Notes: generated by a model from the letters alone, not told the origin. 53,424 bases of DNA from an uncultured Pseudomonadota bacterium (GCA_900696485.1 CAADGG010000076.1:1-53424), one strand, 5' to 3'; positions 35,940 through 43,771 are shown, counted from the stretch's first letter. A program made the numbers and translations.

Positions 35940-36521
35940 CATGCGGCGCAGGTCCGACAGCACTCCCTTGGCGCACATCTTGAGCGTTTCGAAGACGCCG
36001 GTGCCGACGCTGGCGCAGGCTTCGAACTCGGGGACGGAGCCGGGGTTGAGTTGGCGCTGCAAGTCGGCGAGCGGCGCGGCGTTGGGCAGGTCGCGCTTGT
36101 TGTACTGCACGACGTACGGAAGCTTGTCGAGGTCGTAGCCCTGGTCGGCGAGGTTGACGCGCAGGTTGTCGAGGCTCTCGAGATTCGCCTCCATGCGCTC
36201 GATCTGGCTGTCGGCGACGAAGATCACGCCATCGACGCCTTTCAGGATCAGCTTGCGGCTGGCGTCGTAGAAGACCTGACCGGGGACGGTGTACAGATGA
36301 AAGCGGGTCCGGAAGCCACGGATCTGTCCCAGCGCCAGCGGCAGGAAGTCGAAGAACAGCGTCCGCTCGGTCTCCGTGGCGAGCGAGATCATCTTGCCCT
36401 TCAGATCCGGATTGGTCTTCGAGTAGATGTACTGCAGGTTGGTCGTCTTCCCACACAGGCCGGGTCCGTAGTAGACGAGCTTGCAGTTGATCTCGCGCGA
36501 TGCGTAGTTGATGAAGGACAT
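35931..36521 (-). CDS. mglA: MglA-type small GTPase
   Basis: A 196-residue Ras-like GTPase of the bacterial MglA group, which in Myxococcus sets cell polarity and switches motility direction. The P-loop is GPGLCGKT (19-26), TVPGQ (78-82) replaces the DxxGQ of eukaryotic Ras, and NKRD is at 141-144. The start is ATG 36521, 9 bp after the mglB stop. Partner mglB precedes it, as in Myxococcus. Its stop lies in the 21-bp tandem repeat. Confidence 0.95.
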   Translation of the reverse strand: MSFINYASREINCKLVYYGPGLCGKTTNLQYIYSKTNPDLKGKMISLATETERTLFFDFLPLALGQIRGFRTRFHLYTVPGQVFYDASRKLILKGVDGVIFVADSQIERMEANLESLDNLRVNLADQGYDLDKLPYVVQYNKRDLPNAAPLADLQRQLNPGSVPEFEACASVGTGVFETLKMCAKGVLSDLRRMAR

Positions 36522-36530
36522 GGGGCAGCG

Positions 36531-37019
36531 TCAGTCCGCAAATAGCTTGTCGATGTCATCGTCGGTGATCTCGGCGAAGGGACTTCCTTCACCCGCTCGG
36601 CCGCGCTCGCTCTTCTTCCGGATCTCCTCGAACAGCCGCGCCAGCTCCGCACCGGCCTTCTTGACCCGCAGCCGGACGAGACCCAGCGAGGAGTGCTCGT
36701 CGAAGATGACGACGAGGATGATGCGCTGCGCCACGACGCTCATGTGCAGGTTGTCGCGCGCGCCCTCGTGGAAATGGATCGGGAACTCCTCCTCGCCGAT
36801 GATCTTGGCGAGGCCCCCGGTGGCGGCGATCGACCCGGCCGTCAGCGAGGCCAGGCTGGTGGTGTCGATACCGCGGGTATCGCCGGCCTCGGCCAGCAGC
36901 TGGCCGTTCTTGTCGACGACGAAGACGCCCTTGGCATGGGCGTCGCGCACCAGGCGCTCGCAGACGGCGAGGATCTTGCGGTAGTCCTCGTCGTACAGCA
37001 CCAGCTGGGTATCGACCAT
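36531..37019 (-). CDS. mglB: Roadblock/LC7 protein MglB-like (GTPase-activating partner)
   Basis: A 162-residue protein with the Roadblock/LC7 fold (about residues 8-115: VLYDEDYRKILAVCERLVRD, GVFVVDKNGQLLAEAGD, then LHMSVVAQRIILVVIFDEHS). MglB stimulates GTP hydrolysis by MglA at the lagging cell pole. A charged C-terminal extension follows (EEIRKKSERGRAGEGSPFAE). ATG 37019 was chosen; ATG 37025 is two codons upstream. Confidence 0.93.
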   Translation of the reverse strand: MVDTQLVLYDEDYRKILAVCERLVRDAHAKGVFVVDKNGQLLAEAGDTRGIDTTSLASLTAGSIAATGGLAKIIGEEEFPIHFHEGARDNLHMSVVAQRIILVVIFDEHSSLGLVRLRVKKAGAELARLFEEIRKKSERGRAGEGSPFAEITDDDIDKLFAD

Positions 37020-37235
37020 CGGCATAGGGTTCCGCGCGGTCCCGATCGTCCGCGGGGACGATCGCAAAGAGTTCTGGCAGGACGTCGTCGATCCCTGGAG
37101 CGCCGGGTCGCCCACTCTAGTCCGCGGGGTGGCTCCCGGGCAAGGATGCTCCACCTCCCGTGTCCCCGTGGCATCGGCGCGCTTCGCGCCGGGCTTTAGG
37201 GTTCCTGCCGGTTCCCGGCGGGCCCACGCGGCTTC

Positions 37236-37428
37236 ACAGGCTTGCCGAGAATCGGCCGACGATGTTCGGAGGCGGGCGGGAGGCGCACCCCCTCCGCCGA
37301 TGTCCTCGGCCGACGGACTTTGGCGCTTCGCATGGAGGCGAACCGGCGGCCTGCGGATTTCGGCTCCGGGTGTGCGCCTCCCGCCCGTCGGTGTGCCTGC
37401 ACCAGCGGCCGATTCTCGGCAAGCCTGT
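37236..37428. mobile_element. 193-bp element with 22-bp terminal inverted repeats (copy 2, inverted)
   Basis: Ends are ACAGGCTTGCCGAGAATCGG (37236 on) and its complement (37407-37428). Its reverse complement matches copy 1 at 31470-31662. Internal GGCGGGAGGCGCACCCC and GGTGTGCGCCTCCCGCC are complementary and form a hairpin. On the minus strand it begins with the last base of the recR TGA, exactly as copy 1 does for its upstream gene. It occupies the gap between recR and mglB. Confidence 0.85.
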
Positions 37429-38027
37429 CAGTCCATGTCGCGGCGATAGTCGAGCGAGCGCCCGACCGTCACGTGGTCGGCGTACTCGAGATCCCCGCCG
37501 AGCGGCATGCCCGAGGCGATCCGGGTCACGCGGACCCCCGCGCCGTGTAGCCGCTCGGCCAGCAGGTGGGCGGTGGCGTCGCCCTCGGCGGTCGGGTTGG
37601 TGGCGAGAATGACCTCGCGGATCTCGCCTCGGCGCACGCGCTCCAGCAGCTCCTCGATCCGCAGCAGGTCGGGTCCGATGCCGTCGATCGGCGAGAGGGC
37701 GCCGCCGAGCACGTGGTAGCGGCCGCGGAAACGACCCGACGCCTCGATGGCCGCGAGGTCCGCCGGTTCCTCCACGACGCACACGGTGCCGGCATCGCGT
37801 CGCTCGTCGCGACACAGCGCGCAGGGCGAAGCGTCGGTCAGGTCGAAACACTCGGCGCACAGCACGATCTCTTTCTTCAAGCGCACGATCGCGTCGGCGA
37901 GCTCGTGGACGTGTGGCTCCGGGGCGCCGAGCAGGTGGAAGGCGAGGCGGGTTGCACTCTTCTCGCCGATGCCGGGGAGCCGGCGCAGCGCGACGACCAG
38001 CCGCTCGATCGGGGGTGACGTGCGCAC
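37428..38027 (-). CDS. recR: Recombination protein RecR
   Basis: Acts with RecF and RecO in gap repair. The 199-residue protein has an N-terminal helix-hairpin-helix (LRRLPGIGEKSATRLAFHLL), a C4 zinc finger (CAECFDLTDASPCALC), then Toprim with VCVVEEPADLAAIEASGRF and VILATNPTAEGDATAHLLAE. It ends GGDLEYADHVTVGRSLDYRR. It is last in the dnaX-ybaB-recR operon, 6 bp after ybaB. Confidence 0.97.
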   Translation of the reverse strand: MRTSPPIERLVVALRRLPGIGEKSATRLAFHLLGAPEPHVHELADAIVRLKKEIVLCAECFDLTDASPCALCRDERRDAGTVCVVEEPADLAAIEASGRFRGRYHVLGGALSPIDGIGPDLLRIEELLERVRRGEIREVILATNPTAEGDATAHLLAERLHGAGVRVTRIASGMPLGGDLEYADHVTVGRSLDYRRDMD

Positions 38028-38033
38028 GGCAGG

Positions 38034-38381
38034 CTAACCCCCGCTGCCGGGAACACCGGGGAGCGCGAGGCCGCCGGCTGCCCGCTGCATCTCCTCCTGC
38101 GCCAGCCGTTGGGCGCTTTGGAGAGCGGCGTTGACGGCGGCGGCGACGAGATCCTGCAACATCGTGCGGTCGCCGCCGGCCAGCAGTTGCGGATCGATCT
38201 CGATCGACAGGATGCGCAGCTCGCCGGTCGCCTTCGCGGTGACGAGGCCGGCCCCGGCCGAGCCCTCGACGGTGCGGCGGGCCAGCTCGCGCTGGACCTC
38301 GGCGAGTTTCTCCTGCACTTGCTTGGCGCGCTGCATCCACGCGCCGAGGTCGGGTCCGGAGGGTCCCGTGGGTCCGGTCAT
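38034..38381 (-). CDS. YbaB/EbfC family nucleoid-associated protein
   Basis: A 115-residue DNA-binding protein of the YbaB group. A short Gly/Pro N-terminus precedes MQRAKQVQEKLAEVQRELA, then GLVTAKATGELRILSIEIDP and LVAAAVNAALQSAQRLAQEE. Normal family length is about 105. The ATG overlaps the dnaX stop (ATGA), so translation is coupled. Confidence 0.94.
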   Translation of the reverse strand: MTGPTGPSGPDLGAWMQRAKQVQEKLAEVQRELARRTVEGSAGAGLVTAKATGELRILSIEIDPQLLAGGDRTMLQDLVAAAVNAALQSAQRLAQEEMQRAAGGLALPGVPGSGG

Positions 38382-40300
38382 CGATGGCTCCCGGGGCTCT
38401 GGCCGCCGAGCGGCCGGATCTCCACGACGTCGCCGCCGAGGATCTCGAGGGCGGCATTGATGGCGGGATGGTCCAGCGCCTCGCGCCGGCGTCGCCGGTC
38501 GGCCTCTTCGGCGGCGTCCGAGCGCGGGGTCCGGCCGCCGAGAGCCGCGGCCGGCGGCGCCGGCGCGACCGCGGCCGTCCCGGCCGCCCCGGCCGCCCCG
38601 GTGGTCCCGGTGATCTCGGTGATCTCGACGCGCAGCGAGCGGCCGAAGAAGCGTTCGGCGGCGGCCTCGAGATCAGCCTGTCGGCGCCCGAGCCGGCGGA
38701 CTGCGAATGGGTCCGGGACGGCGAGACGCAGATGTGTGGCGGTGCGTTCGAGGAGCGTCGCGCGGTCGAGAGCCATGGCCAGGCCGCGGTCGTGCTCGGC
38801 AACGGCGGCGCGCAGACGGTCGAGGACGATCGGCAGCGGGGCATCGGCTCCGGCGGAAGAGCCCGTCCGGGGCGGTTCCGGGTCGGAGGTCGGAGGCGGC
38901 GGTGCCCCGGCGTGGGCGTCCGAAACGTCCTCCATCGTTTCGATCGCTGCGATCGCTGCGATCGCTTCGATCGGTACGGGCGCTGCGTCTTCCGCGTGCG
39001 CGGTCGTGGCGGCGCGCTGGTTCTTCGGGGCTCGCGGCGGGGTGCCGGGCGCCGGCGCCGCCCGGCCGCGCGGGCTGCTGGGCGGCCGGGCGGCCGCGCT
39101 GCCGCCGGCGCGCGCGCTCGCTCCTCCGCCGTCGCCGTCCGGGGGGGCGCCGCCGGCGAGGCGCCGCTCGAGCGCATCGAGGCGGGTCAGCAGCGCCGCG
39201 ACGTCGTCGCCGCTCGGGGCTGTCGCGAGCCGCACGACGGCCATCTCGAGGACCGCCATCGGCTCCGGCGCCCAGGCGAGGTCCTCCTGCTCGCGCAGCA
39301 GCGCGCGGAACAGCCGCCGCACGCGGGTCGGATCGCTGCGCTCGGCCAGCGCGCGCAGTTCATCGAGTTCCGAATCGCTGCCGTCGACGAGCTCCGGAGC
39401 CGCCGGTGCGATGCGCAGCACCACCAGGTCCCGCAACACGCCGAGCAGCGCTGCCCCGAGCTTCTTCGGCTCGACGCCGAGCGCCGCCGCCCGCGCCAGC
39501 GTCGTCAGCGCGCGCGGCGGGTCCGCATCGACACAGGCCGCGGCGAGCTCCACCAGCACATTCCGGTCCACGAGATCGAGCAGTTCGGCGACGCGCTCGT
39601 CGTCGACCTCGGTGCCGCCGACGGCGATCACCTGGTCGAGCAGCGTGAGCCCGTCGCGCAGGGAGCCCTGACTCTCGCGCGCGAGCGTCTGCAGACTGCG
39701 CGCGGAGATCGTGACACCTTCGGATTGCGCCACCTGCCCGAGTCGCGCCGCGATCTCGGGGGTGGGCAGCCGGCGCAGGTCGTAGCGCTGGCAGCGCGAC
39801 GTGACGGTGAACGGGATCTTCTCGGGGTTCGTCGTCGCGAACACGAACAGGCTGCGCGGCGGCGGCTCCTCGAGCGTCTTCAGCAGCGCATTGAACGCCG
39901 CCACCGACAGCATGTGCACCTCGTCGACGACGTAGATGCGATGCTTGCCGGGCGCCGGCGCATAGCGGATCGATTCGATCAGCTCGCGAACATCGTCGAC
40001 GGAGGTGCGGCTCGCCGCGTCGATCTCCTGCACGTCGGTCGAGGTGCCGGCGGCGATCTCGGTGCACGACGAACACGTGCCGCACGGCGTAGCCGTCGGC
40101 CCCTTCTCGCAGTTGAGGCAGCGCGCGAGGATCCGGGCGATCGTGGTCTTGCCGACGCCGCGCGGCCCGCACAGCAGCACCGCGTGCGGCACGCGGCCGG
40201 TGGCGATGGCGTTGCGGAGCGCCGTCGTGACGTGCTCCTGGCCGCTCACGTCGTCGAAGCCCTGCGGGCGCCATTTGCGGGCGAGGACCTGGTAGCTCAT
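38378..40300 (-). CDS. dnaX: DNA polymerase III subunit gamma/tau
   Basis: Clamp loader ATPase of the replisome. A 640-residue protein. Walker A is GPRGVGKTT (45-53), the zinc Cys are at 61, 64, 73, 76 and 79 region, Walker B VVDEVHML (124-131), sensor TSRCQRYDLRRL. The central helical domain is followed by a Pro/Ala/Asp-rich linker (about 420-530) and a C-terminal domain near residue 540 (PLPIVLDRLRAAVAEHDRGL). No frameshift slippery sequence for gamma was found. ATG 40300 was chosen at MSYQVLARKWRP, the conserved N-terminus. Confidence 0.96.
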   Translation of the reverse strand: MSYQVLARKWRPQGFDDVSGQEHVTTALRNAIATGRVPHAVLLCGPRGVGKTTIARILARCLNCEKGPTATPCGTCSSCTEIAAGTSTDVQEIDAASRTSVDDVRELIESIRYAPAPGKHRIYVVDEVHMLSVAAFNALLKTLEEPPPRSLFVFATTNPEKIPFTVTSRCQRYDLRRLPTPEIAARLGQVAQSEGVTISARSLQTLARESQGSLRDGLTLLDQVIAVGGTEVDDERVAELLDLVDRNVLVELAAACVDADPPRALTTLARAAALGVEPKKLGAALLGVLRDLVVLRIAPAAPELVDGSDSELDELRALAERSDPTRVRRLFRALLREQEDLAWAPEPMAVLEMAVVRLATAPSGDDVAALLTRLDALERRLAGGAPPDGDGGGASARAGGSAAARPPSSPRGRAAPAPGTPPRAPKNQRAATTAHAEDAAPVPIEAIAAIAAIETMEDVSDAHAGAPPPPTSDPEPPRTGSSAGADAPLPIVLDRLRAAVAEHDRGLAMALDRATLLERTATHLRLAVPDPFAVRRLGRRQADLEAAAERFFGRSLRVEITEITGTTGAAGAAGTAAVAPAPPAAALGGRTPRSDAAEEADRRRRREALDHPAINAALEILGGDVVEIRPLGGQSPGSHR

Positions 40301-40472
40301 CGGCGTCCTGGAGCGGCGGCCGGCGCCGCGATGGGGGGGTGGGGCCTCGCGGGTGTCCCGGTGAATCCGATCGGCTCGGCCGACCTGGCGCGCATCGAGA
40401 CGACGCTTCGATCCGTGGCTGGCCGACCTCGCTGGGGTCCTTATGGCTTCGCTCGGCTTCGCCTCGCTGCGC

Positions 40473-40512
40473 GCCCGGACAGGGTGCCGTAAGGCCTGCA
40501 CCCTGTCCGGGC
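40473..40512 (-). terminator. 15-bp perfect hairpin downstream of SRP RNA
   Basis: GCCCGGACAGGGTGC (40473-40487) pairs exactly with 40498-40512 around a 10-base loop. It lies 26 bases past the 3' end of the SRP RNA on the minus strand and 173 bp ahead of dnaX. It may end or process the RNA. No U run follows. Confidence 0.55.
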
Positions 40513-40538
40513 TTGCGGGGCTGCGCCGAGGCAAGACC

Positions 40539-40634
40539 GCAGGGCACCCCCACTCGCCGCCGTCGCCCCGCTACCGCTGCACCCTTCCGGGCCTGACGGG
40601 GTTCACAGGGCTTCGAACTCGAGCGGGACCCTGC
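40539..40634 (-). ncRNA. ffs: Signal recognition particle RNA (small bacterial 4.5S type)
   Basis: The minus strand contains GTCAGGCCCGGAAGGGTGCA followed by GCGG, the domain IV core with GGAA tetraloop closed by CCC/GGG. The outer stem pairs GCAGGG at the 5' end (40634-40629) with CCCTGC at the 3' end (40544-40539), and TCCCGCTCG pairs with CGAGTGGGG with wobble; CCCCG/CGGGG closes domain IV. About 96 nt, normal for short SRP RNA. It lies upstream of dnaX on the same strand, a common site. One variation: the conserved AGCAGC on the 3' side is TGCAGC. Ends are approximate. The RNA binds Ffh to target membrane proteins. Confidence 0.88.
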
Positions 40635-40841
40635 GATCACGCCTCGGCGCAGGCCCACGCGCTGGGCCGAAGGTACCGGAGTCGTCGGCAGATGGGTATG
40701 GACGGCGGGGGCGCGGTGAGGCCTCCCGCGTCCGAGACCGAGACGGCCCGTGGGGCCGGTGGCGAGACGGCCCGTGAGGCCGATGGCGATGGGGGCTCCC
40801 GCTGGGATGGTCCGTCCGAGGAGCCTGCGTCCCCGGGCGCG

Positions 40842-41018
40842 CTAGCGCCGCCGCTCGCCGGCGCGACGGCGAATCCCTCGCGCCGGGCGGCGCGGGTCGC
40901 GAGCTCGATCCGGCGGGACACATTGCGGGCATATCGGATGAGAGGCCTCTTCGCGAAGCGGGGCGTGCAGGATGCCGCACTGGGTGCAGCTCACGAGGAG
41001 GACGGGAAGCGAGGACAT
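40842..41018 (-). CDS. Small zinc-ribbon-like protein
   Basis: A 58-residue open frame starting MSSLPVLLVSCTQCGILHAP. Two CxxC pairs (SCTQCG and ICPQC), 18 residues between, could bind zinc. The rest is Arg/Pro-rich. ATG 41018 has GGAG at an 8-base spacing. It is too short for confident assignment; no family recognised beyond a zinc-ribbon outline. Confidence 0.42.
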   Translation of the reverse strand: MSSLPVLLVSCTQCGILHAPLREEASHPICPQCVPPDRARDPRRPARGIRRRAGERRR

Positions 41019-41408
41019 GGCGGGACTCCAGGCTCGGAGCCTTGCGGTCCCGGGTGCCTTCGGCTCGACACCGGAGCGCCTTGAGCAACACGGGAGAGCG
41101 TCGATCCGAGGCGCCGGCAAGCGAGGCGCAGCGGGTTGGCAGGACGCTGTGCCGGCTGCCGATTCCGGGCTCCACCCGCGGACCATCCCGTGCGATCGAA
41201 CTCGGCGATGGGGATCGACCCCCGCCGTGTCGGCCCGCGCACCGGAGACTTTCCCGCGATCCCTCTTCCCGGCCCCGCGGGCCCACGGGCTTTGCCAGGC
41301 TGCACCGCGGTGGGCGCCAGCGTGGTTCGAGACGCGCGGCTCGCATAGAATCGCGTGCCAGCTGCCGATTGGGCAGCGCTGCCGGCGGGCGAGACGCAGG
41401 AGGGACTC
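41019..41408. other. Region without a supported gene
   Basis: No protein or RNA gene is supported in these 390 bp on either strand; the open frames are GC shadows. The end has GGAGGGACTC before the GTG start at 41409. Confidence 0.4.
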
Positions 41409-42287
41409 GTGCGAAATTGGCGATGCGCTACGGCGTTGGGATTCGGGCTCATGATGACGGCGCTGCCGGTGGCGGCCCAGTTGCCGTCGCTGCTCTTCTA
41501 CCAGAACACCCAGGACCAGGCGCGCAGCATCGACGTCGATACGCTCGCCGGCGGTCCGACCGTCACGGGCTTTCTCGGCGCGATCGTGGGAAACGCGCGC
41601 AACATCCAGGTCGATGGCGACGACGGCCTGCTCTGGTACGCCGACACCTCCGGGAACATCCGCTCGAAGGTGATCGCAACGGGTGACGCGGGGCCGACGC
41701 TCGCGAGCGCCGTCTTCGACGGGACGAACCCGGGAGCCGACCGTCACTTCAGCATCGACCCGTTCGCGAACCGTCTCTACTACTCGGCGACCGACAACAC
41801 CGTGCAGATCATCGACCTCGACACCATGACCGAGGTCGGGAGCATCCCGTCCTCGGCGTTCCTCGGCGCCGCGGTCGGCGGCTTTCGGCACACGACCGTC
41901 GACTCGGTGAACCGGCTGCTCTACTACGCCTCGACGGATGATGCGATCTACTCGTTCTCGCTCGACAACTTCGCGGTCGCGGGTCCCAGCGTGCCGAGCG
42001 GCTCGATCGCCGGAGCCGCCGCCGGCGCCTACCGGCACCTGATCTACGATCCGAACTCCGGCCTGATCTGGTACTCCGTGACGGATGCAACGGTCGCGAG
42101 CATCGATCCCGTGATGCTCACGGCCGGGCCGACCATCCCGTCCAACTCGTTCTCCGACCTCGTGGGTGCGGGCCGGATCATCAAGATGAGCTACGAGGTC
42201 CTGCCCGAGCCGTCGCTACTCGCGCAGAGCGCTGCGGCGTTGGCAGTGCTTTCGGGTCTCGCGCGCCGCCGTGCGCGGGCGCGCTGA
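41409..42287 (+). CDS. PEP-CTERM secreted beta-repeat protein
   Basis: A 292-residue secreted protein. Signal peptide ATALGFGLMMTALPVAAQLP. The mature protein has repeated segments like a beta-propeller: LLFYQNTQDQARSIDVDTLA, LLWYADTSGNIRSKVI, RLYYSATDNTVQIIDLDTM, LLYYASTDDAIYSFSLDNF, LIWYSVTDATVASIDPVML. Each is about 45-50 residues after the last, five in all. It ends LPEPSLLAQSAAALAVLSGL plus RRRARAR, a PEP-CTERM-like signal. The start GTG 41409 has GGAGG 5-6 bases upstream. Different from the IDDF group at 30.7-33.6 kb. Confidence 0.82.
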   Translation: MRNWRCATALGFGLMMTALPVAAQLPSLLFYQNTQDQARSIDVDTLAGGPTVTGFLGAIVGNARNIQVDGDDGLLWYADTSGNIRSKVIATGDAGPTLASAVFDGTNPGADRHFSIDPFANRLYYSATDNTVQIIDLDTMTEVGSIPSSAFLGAAVGGFRHTTVDSVNRLLYYASTDDAIYSFSLDNFAVAGPSVPSGSIAGAAAGAYRHLIYDPNSGLIWYSVTDATVASIDPVMLTAGPTIPSNSFSDLVGAGRIIKMSYEVLPEPSLLAQSAAALAVLSGLARRRARAR

Positions 42288-42521
42288 AACCGGGCGCGTC
42301 GCTGTGCCAACCCCGTCGGATCAGGGGAGGGCGGCAGGATTCACGGAAGGGCCGGATCGGGAAGGGGAGATCCGCCCGAGAGACGGGGGTCTCACGGACT
42401 GATTCGCTCCCGGAGCCGCGCTCGTCGGCCCGACGGCCCGTCTTCTAGCCTCTAGCCCTAGCCTCTAGCCTTCGGGCTGCCGCCGTGACCGCGATGCCGA
42501 ATCCTCGCGGACTGCGGAAGC
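42288..42521. other. Intergenic region with short direct repeats
   Basis: No gene is supported. CTAGCCTCTAGCCCTAGCCT occurs at about 42447-42466 as overlapping direct repeats of a 6-7 bp unit. This is the 3' flank of tRNA-Ser on the minus strand. Confidence 0.5.
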
Positions 42522-42613
42522 TGGCGGAGAGGGAGGGATTCGAACCCCCGGTACCCTTGCGGGTACACCTGATGTCGAGTCAGGCGCATTCAACCAGACT
42601 CTGCCACCTCTCC
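42522..42613 (-). tRNA. tRNA-Ser (anticodon CGA)
   Basis: A 92-nt class II tRNA. The acceptor GGAGAGG pairs with CCTCTCC, followed by discriminator G and an encoded CCA. The anticodon arm is CCTGA-CTCGACA-TCAGG with CGA at 34-36. A long variable arm (GTACCC-GCAA-GGGTAC) and T arm with GGGGGTTCGAATCCCTC complete it. Reads serine TCG. Confidence 0.97.
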
Positions 42614-42746
42614 GCGCGACCGGGCAGGCTAGCATTCCGATGCGCCTTGCGGCCGCAGTCGCCTCTGCCCGGCCGGCTGCCTGCCCAGGAGGCGCACAGA
42701 GTGCTAAACCGTGGCCGCAATCGCATCGAGGGGAGCCCAGCAGCCC

Positions 42747-43016
42747 GTGTCTCGTGACGATCTGATCCAGGCAACAGGCGCCGTCGACAAGATCCTCGGC
42801 GGAGGGCGCTATCAGGTGACCCTCGAAACCGGGCAGACGGTGACGGCGCAGCTGTCGGGCCGGATGCGGCGCTTCCGGATCCGGGTGATTCCGGGTGACC
42901 GCGTTCAGGTGGGCCTGTCTCCCTACGATCCGACCCACGGCTTCATCACGTTCCGGTTGCGCGAAGGCCAGAGCGCGCCCGGCTCCGACGGCCCCGCCGG
43001 CTCGGGCCGGGGCTAG
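42747..43016 (+). CDS. infA: Translation initiation factor IF-1
   Basis: An 89-residue protein of S1/OB fold. It aligns with IF-1 throughout: SRDDLIQATGAVDKILGG, YQVTLETGQTVTAQLSG, RRFRIRVIPGDRVQVGLSPY and DPTHGFITFR. IF-1 binds the 30S A site during initiation. A Gly/Ser-rich C-tail of about 17 residues extends beyond the usual 72. The start is GTG 42747, with GAGGGGAG upstream; a GTG at 42711 is possible. Confidence 0.92.
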   Translation: MSRDDLIQATGAVDKILGGGRYQVTLETGQTVTAQLSGRMRRFRIRVIPGDRVQVGLSPYDPTHGFITFRLREGQSAPGSDGPAGSGRG

Positions 43017-43091
43017 GTCTCCACGACGTCCGCCGCGGGGCCGCGTCGCCGCGACGTCTGGCTGCTGCGATCGATCCAGGCATGGGATCGA

Positions 43092-43688
43092 GTGCGCCTC
43101 GCGCGGCTCGGCGCCCGCCACCCGGGTCTCGCGATCGATCCGGCGGCGAGCACGAACCTGGCCGGCGCGGAGTTCGAACTCGGCGTCGGCGCGCGCTTGT
43201 CGATCGGGCCGGGGGTCGTCACCGAGCGGCGGCGCCATGCGCTCCGCTTCCTGCTCGGGCCGGGTGCCAGTGTCGAGATCGGCCCCGGCACGTGGCTGCG
43301 CACCGATCTCGGGCCGGTGATCCTCGCGTGCTTCGCGGGCGCCCGGATGGTGCTGGGTCCCGAGTCGTTCCTGAACGGCGCGCACCTGTCGGCGAAGCGC
43401 GAGCTGGTGCTGGGGCGCCGCGCGTGGGTGGGTCCCGGGTCGCGGGTCTTCGATTCGGATCAGCACGACTTCGATGCCGAGCGGCCGGAGGGGATGGCGC
43501 CGGTGCGCATCGGCGATCACGTGTGGGTCGCATCGGACTGTACGGTGCTGAAGGGCGTCACGATCGGCGAGCACGCTGTGGTCGGCGCGCGTTCGCTGGT
43601 GACGCGCGATGTGCCCCCGCACACGCTGGTGCTCGGGGCGCCGGCGACGCCGCGGGGTCGGGTCGGCGATCGCTCGCGCGTGCGTTGA
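43092..43688 (+). CDS. Hexapeptide-repeat acyltransferase (left-handed beta helix)
   Basis: A 198-residue protein of the LbH family (LacA/WbbJ-like). Hexapeptide turns appear from about residue 30 to 185: VGARLSIGPGV, GARMVLGPESF, IGDHVWVASDCTVLKGVTIG and EHAVVGARSLVTRDVPPHTL. The acyl-CoA-binding His is plausible in DSDQHDFDAERPEG. Acetylates a sugar or polysaccharide in related proteins. First usual start is GTG 43092. The same frame stays open back to the infA TAG at 43014 and reads coding-like (RRRDVWLLRSIQAWDR), so the true start may be upstream with a rare codon. Confidence 0.85.
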   Translation: MRLARLGARHPGLAIDPAASTNLAGAEFELGVGARLSIGPGVVTERRRHALRFLLGPGASVEIGPGTWLRTDLGPVILACFAGARMVLGPESFLNGAHLSAKRELVLGRRAWVGPGSRVFDSDQHDFDAERPEGMAPVRIGDHVWVASDCTVLKGVTIGEHAVVGARSLVTRDVPPHTLVLGAPATPRGRVGDRSRVR

Positions 43689-43690
43689 GC

Positions 43691-43771
43691 AGAAGTTGAC
43701 GGATCCAACCCGGCCCCTTTCTTGACGGCCCCTTTCTTGACAGCTCCTTTCTTGACGACTGCTTTCTGGAC
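43691..43771. repeat. Half palindrome followed by decaying 15-bp tandem repeats
   Basis: AGAAGTTGACGGATCCAACC (43691) through CTTGAC (43726) matches the right arm of the palindromes at 1615 and 23211; the left arm is missing. GGCCCCTTTCTTGAC then repeats every 15 bases at 43712, 43727, 43742 and 43757, with the copies diverging. It starts 3 bp after the acyltransferase stop. Confidence 0.85.

Noticed and set aside
38378..40300. Programmed frameshift in dnaX for a gamma form
   Set aside because: No A-rich slippery heptamer is present; the only homopolymers are C/G runs in the linker, which do not look like the known signal.
40640..40840. A tRNA gene upstream of the SRP RNA, as in many genomes
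   Set aside because: No cloverleaf or TTCGAAT-type T loop could be found on either strand.
40842..42038. A 398-codon minus-strand frame
   Set aside because: Only its 3' 58 codons look like a gene; the rest is antisense to the PEP-CTERM gene at 41409.
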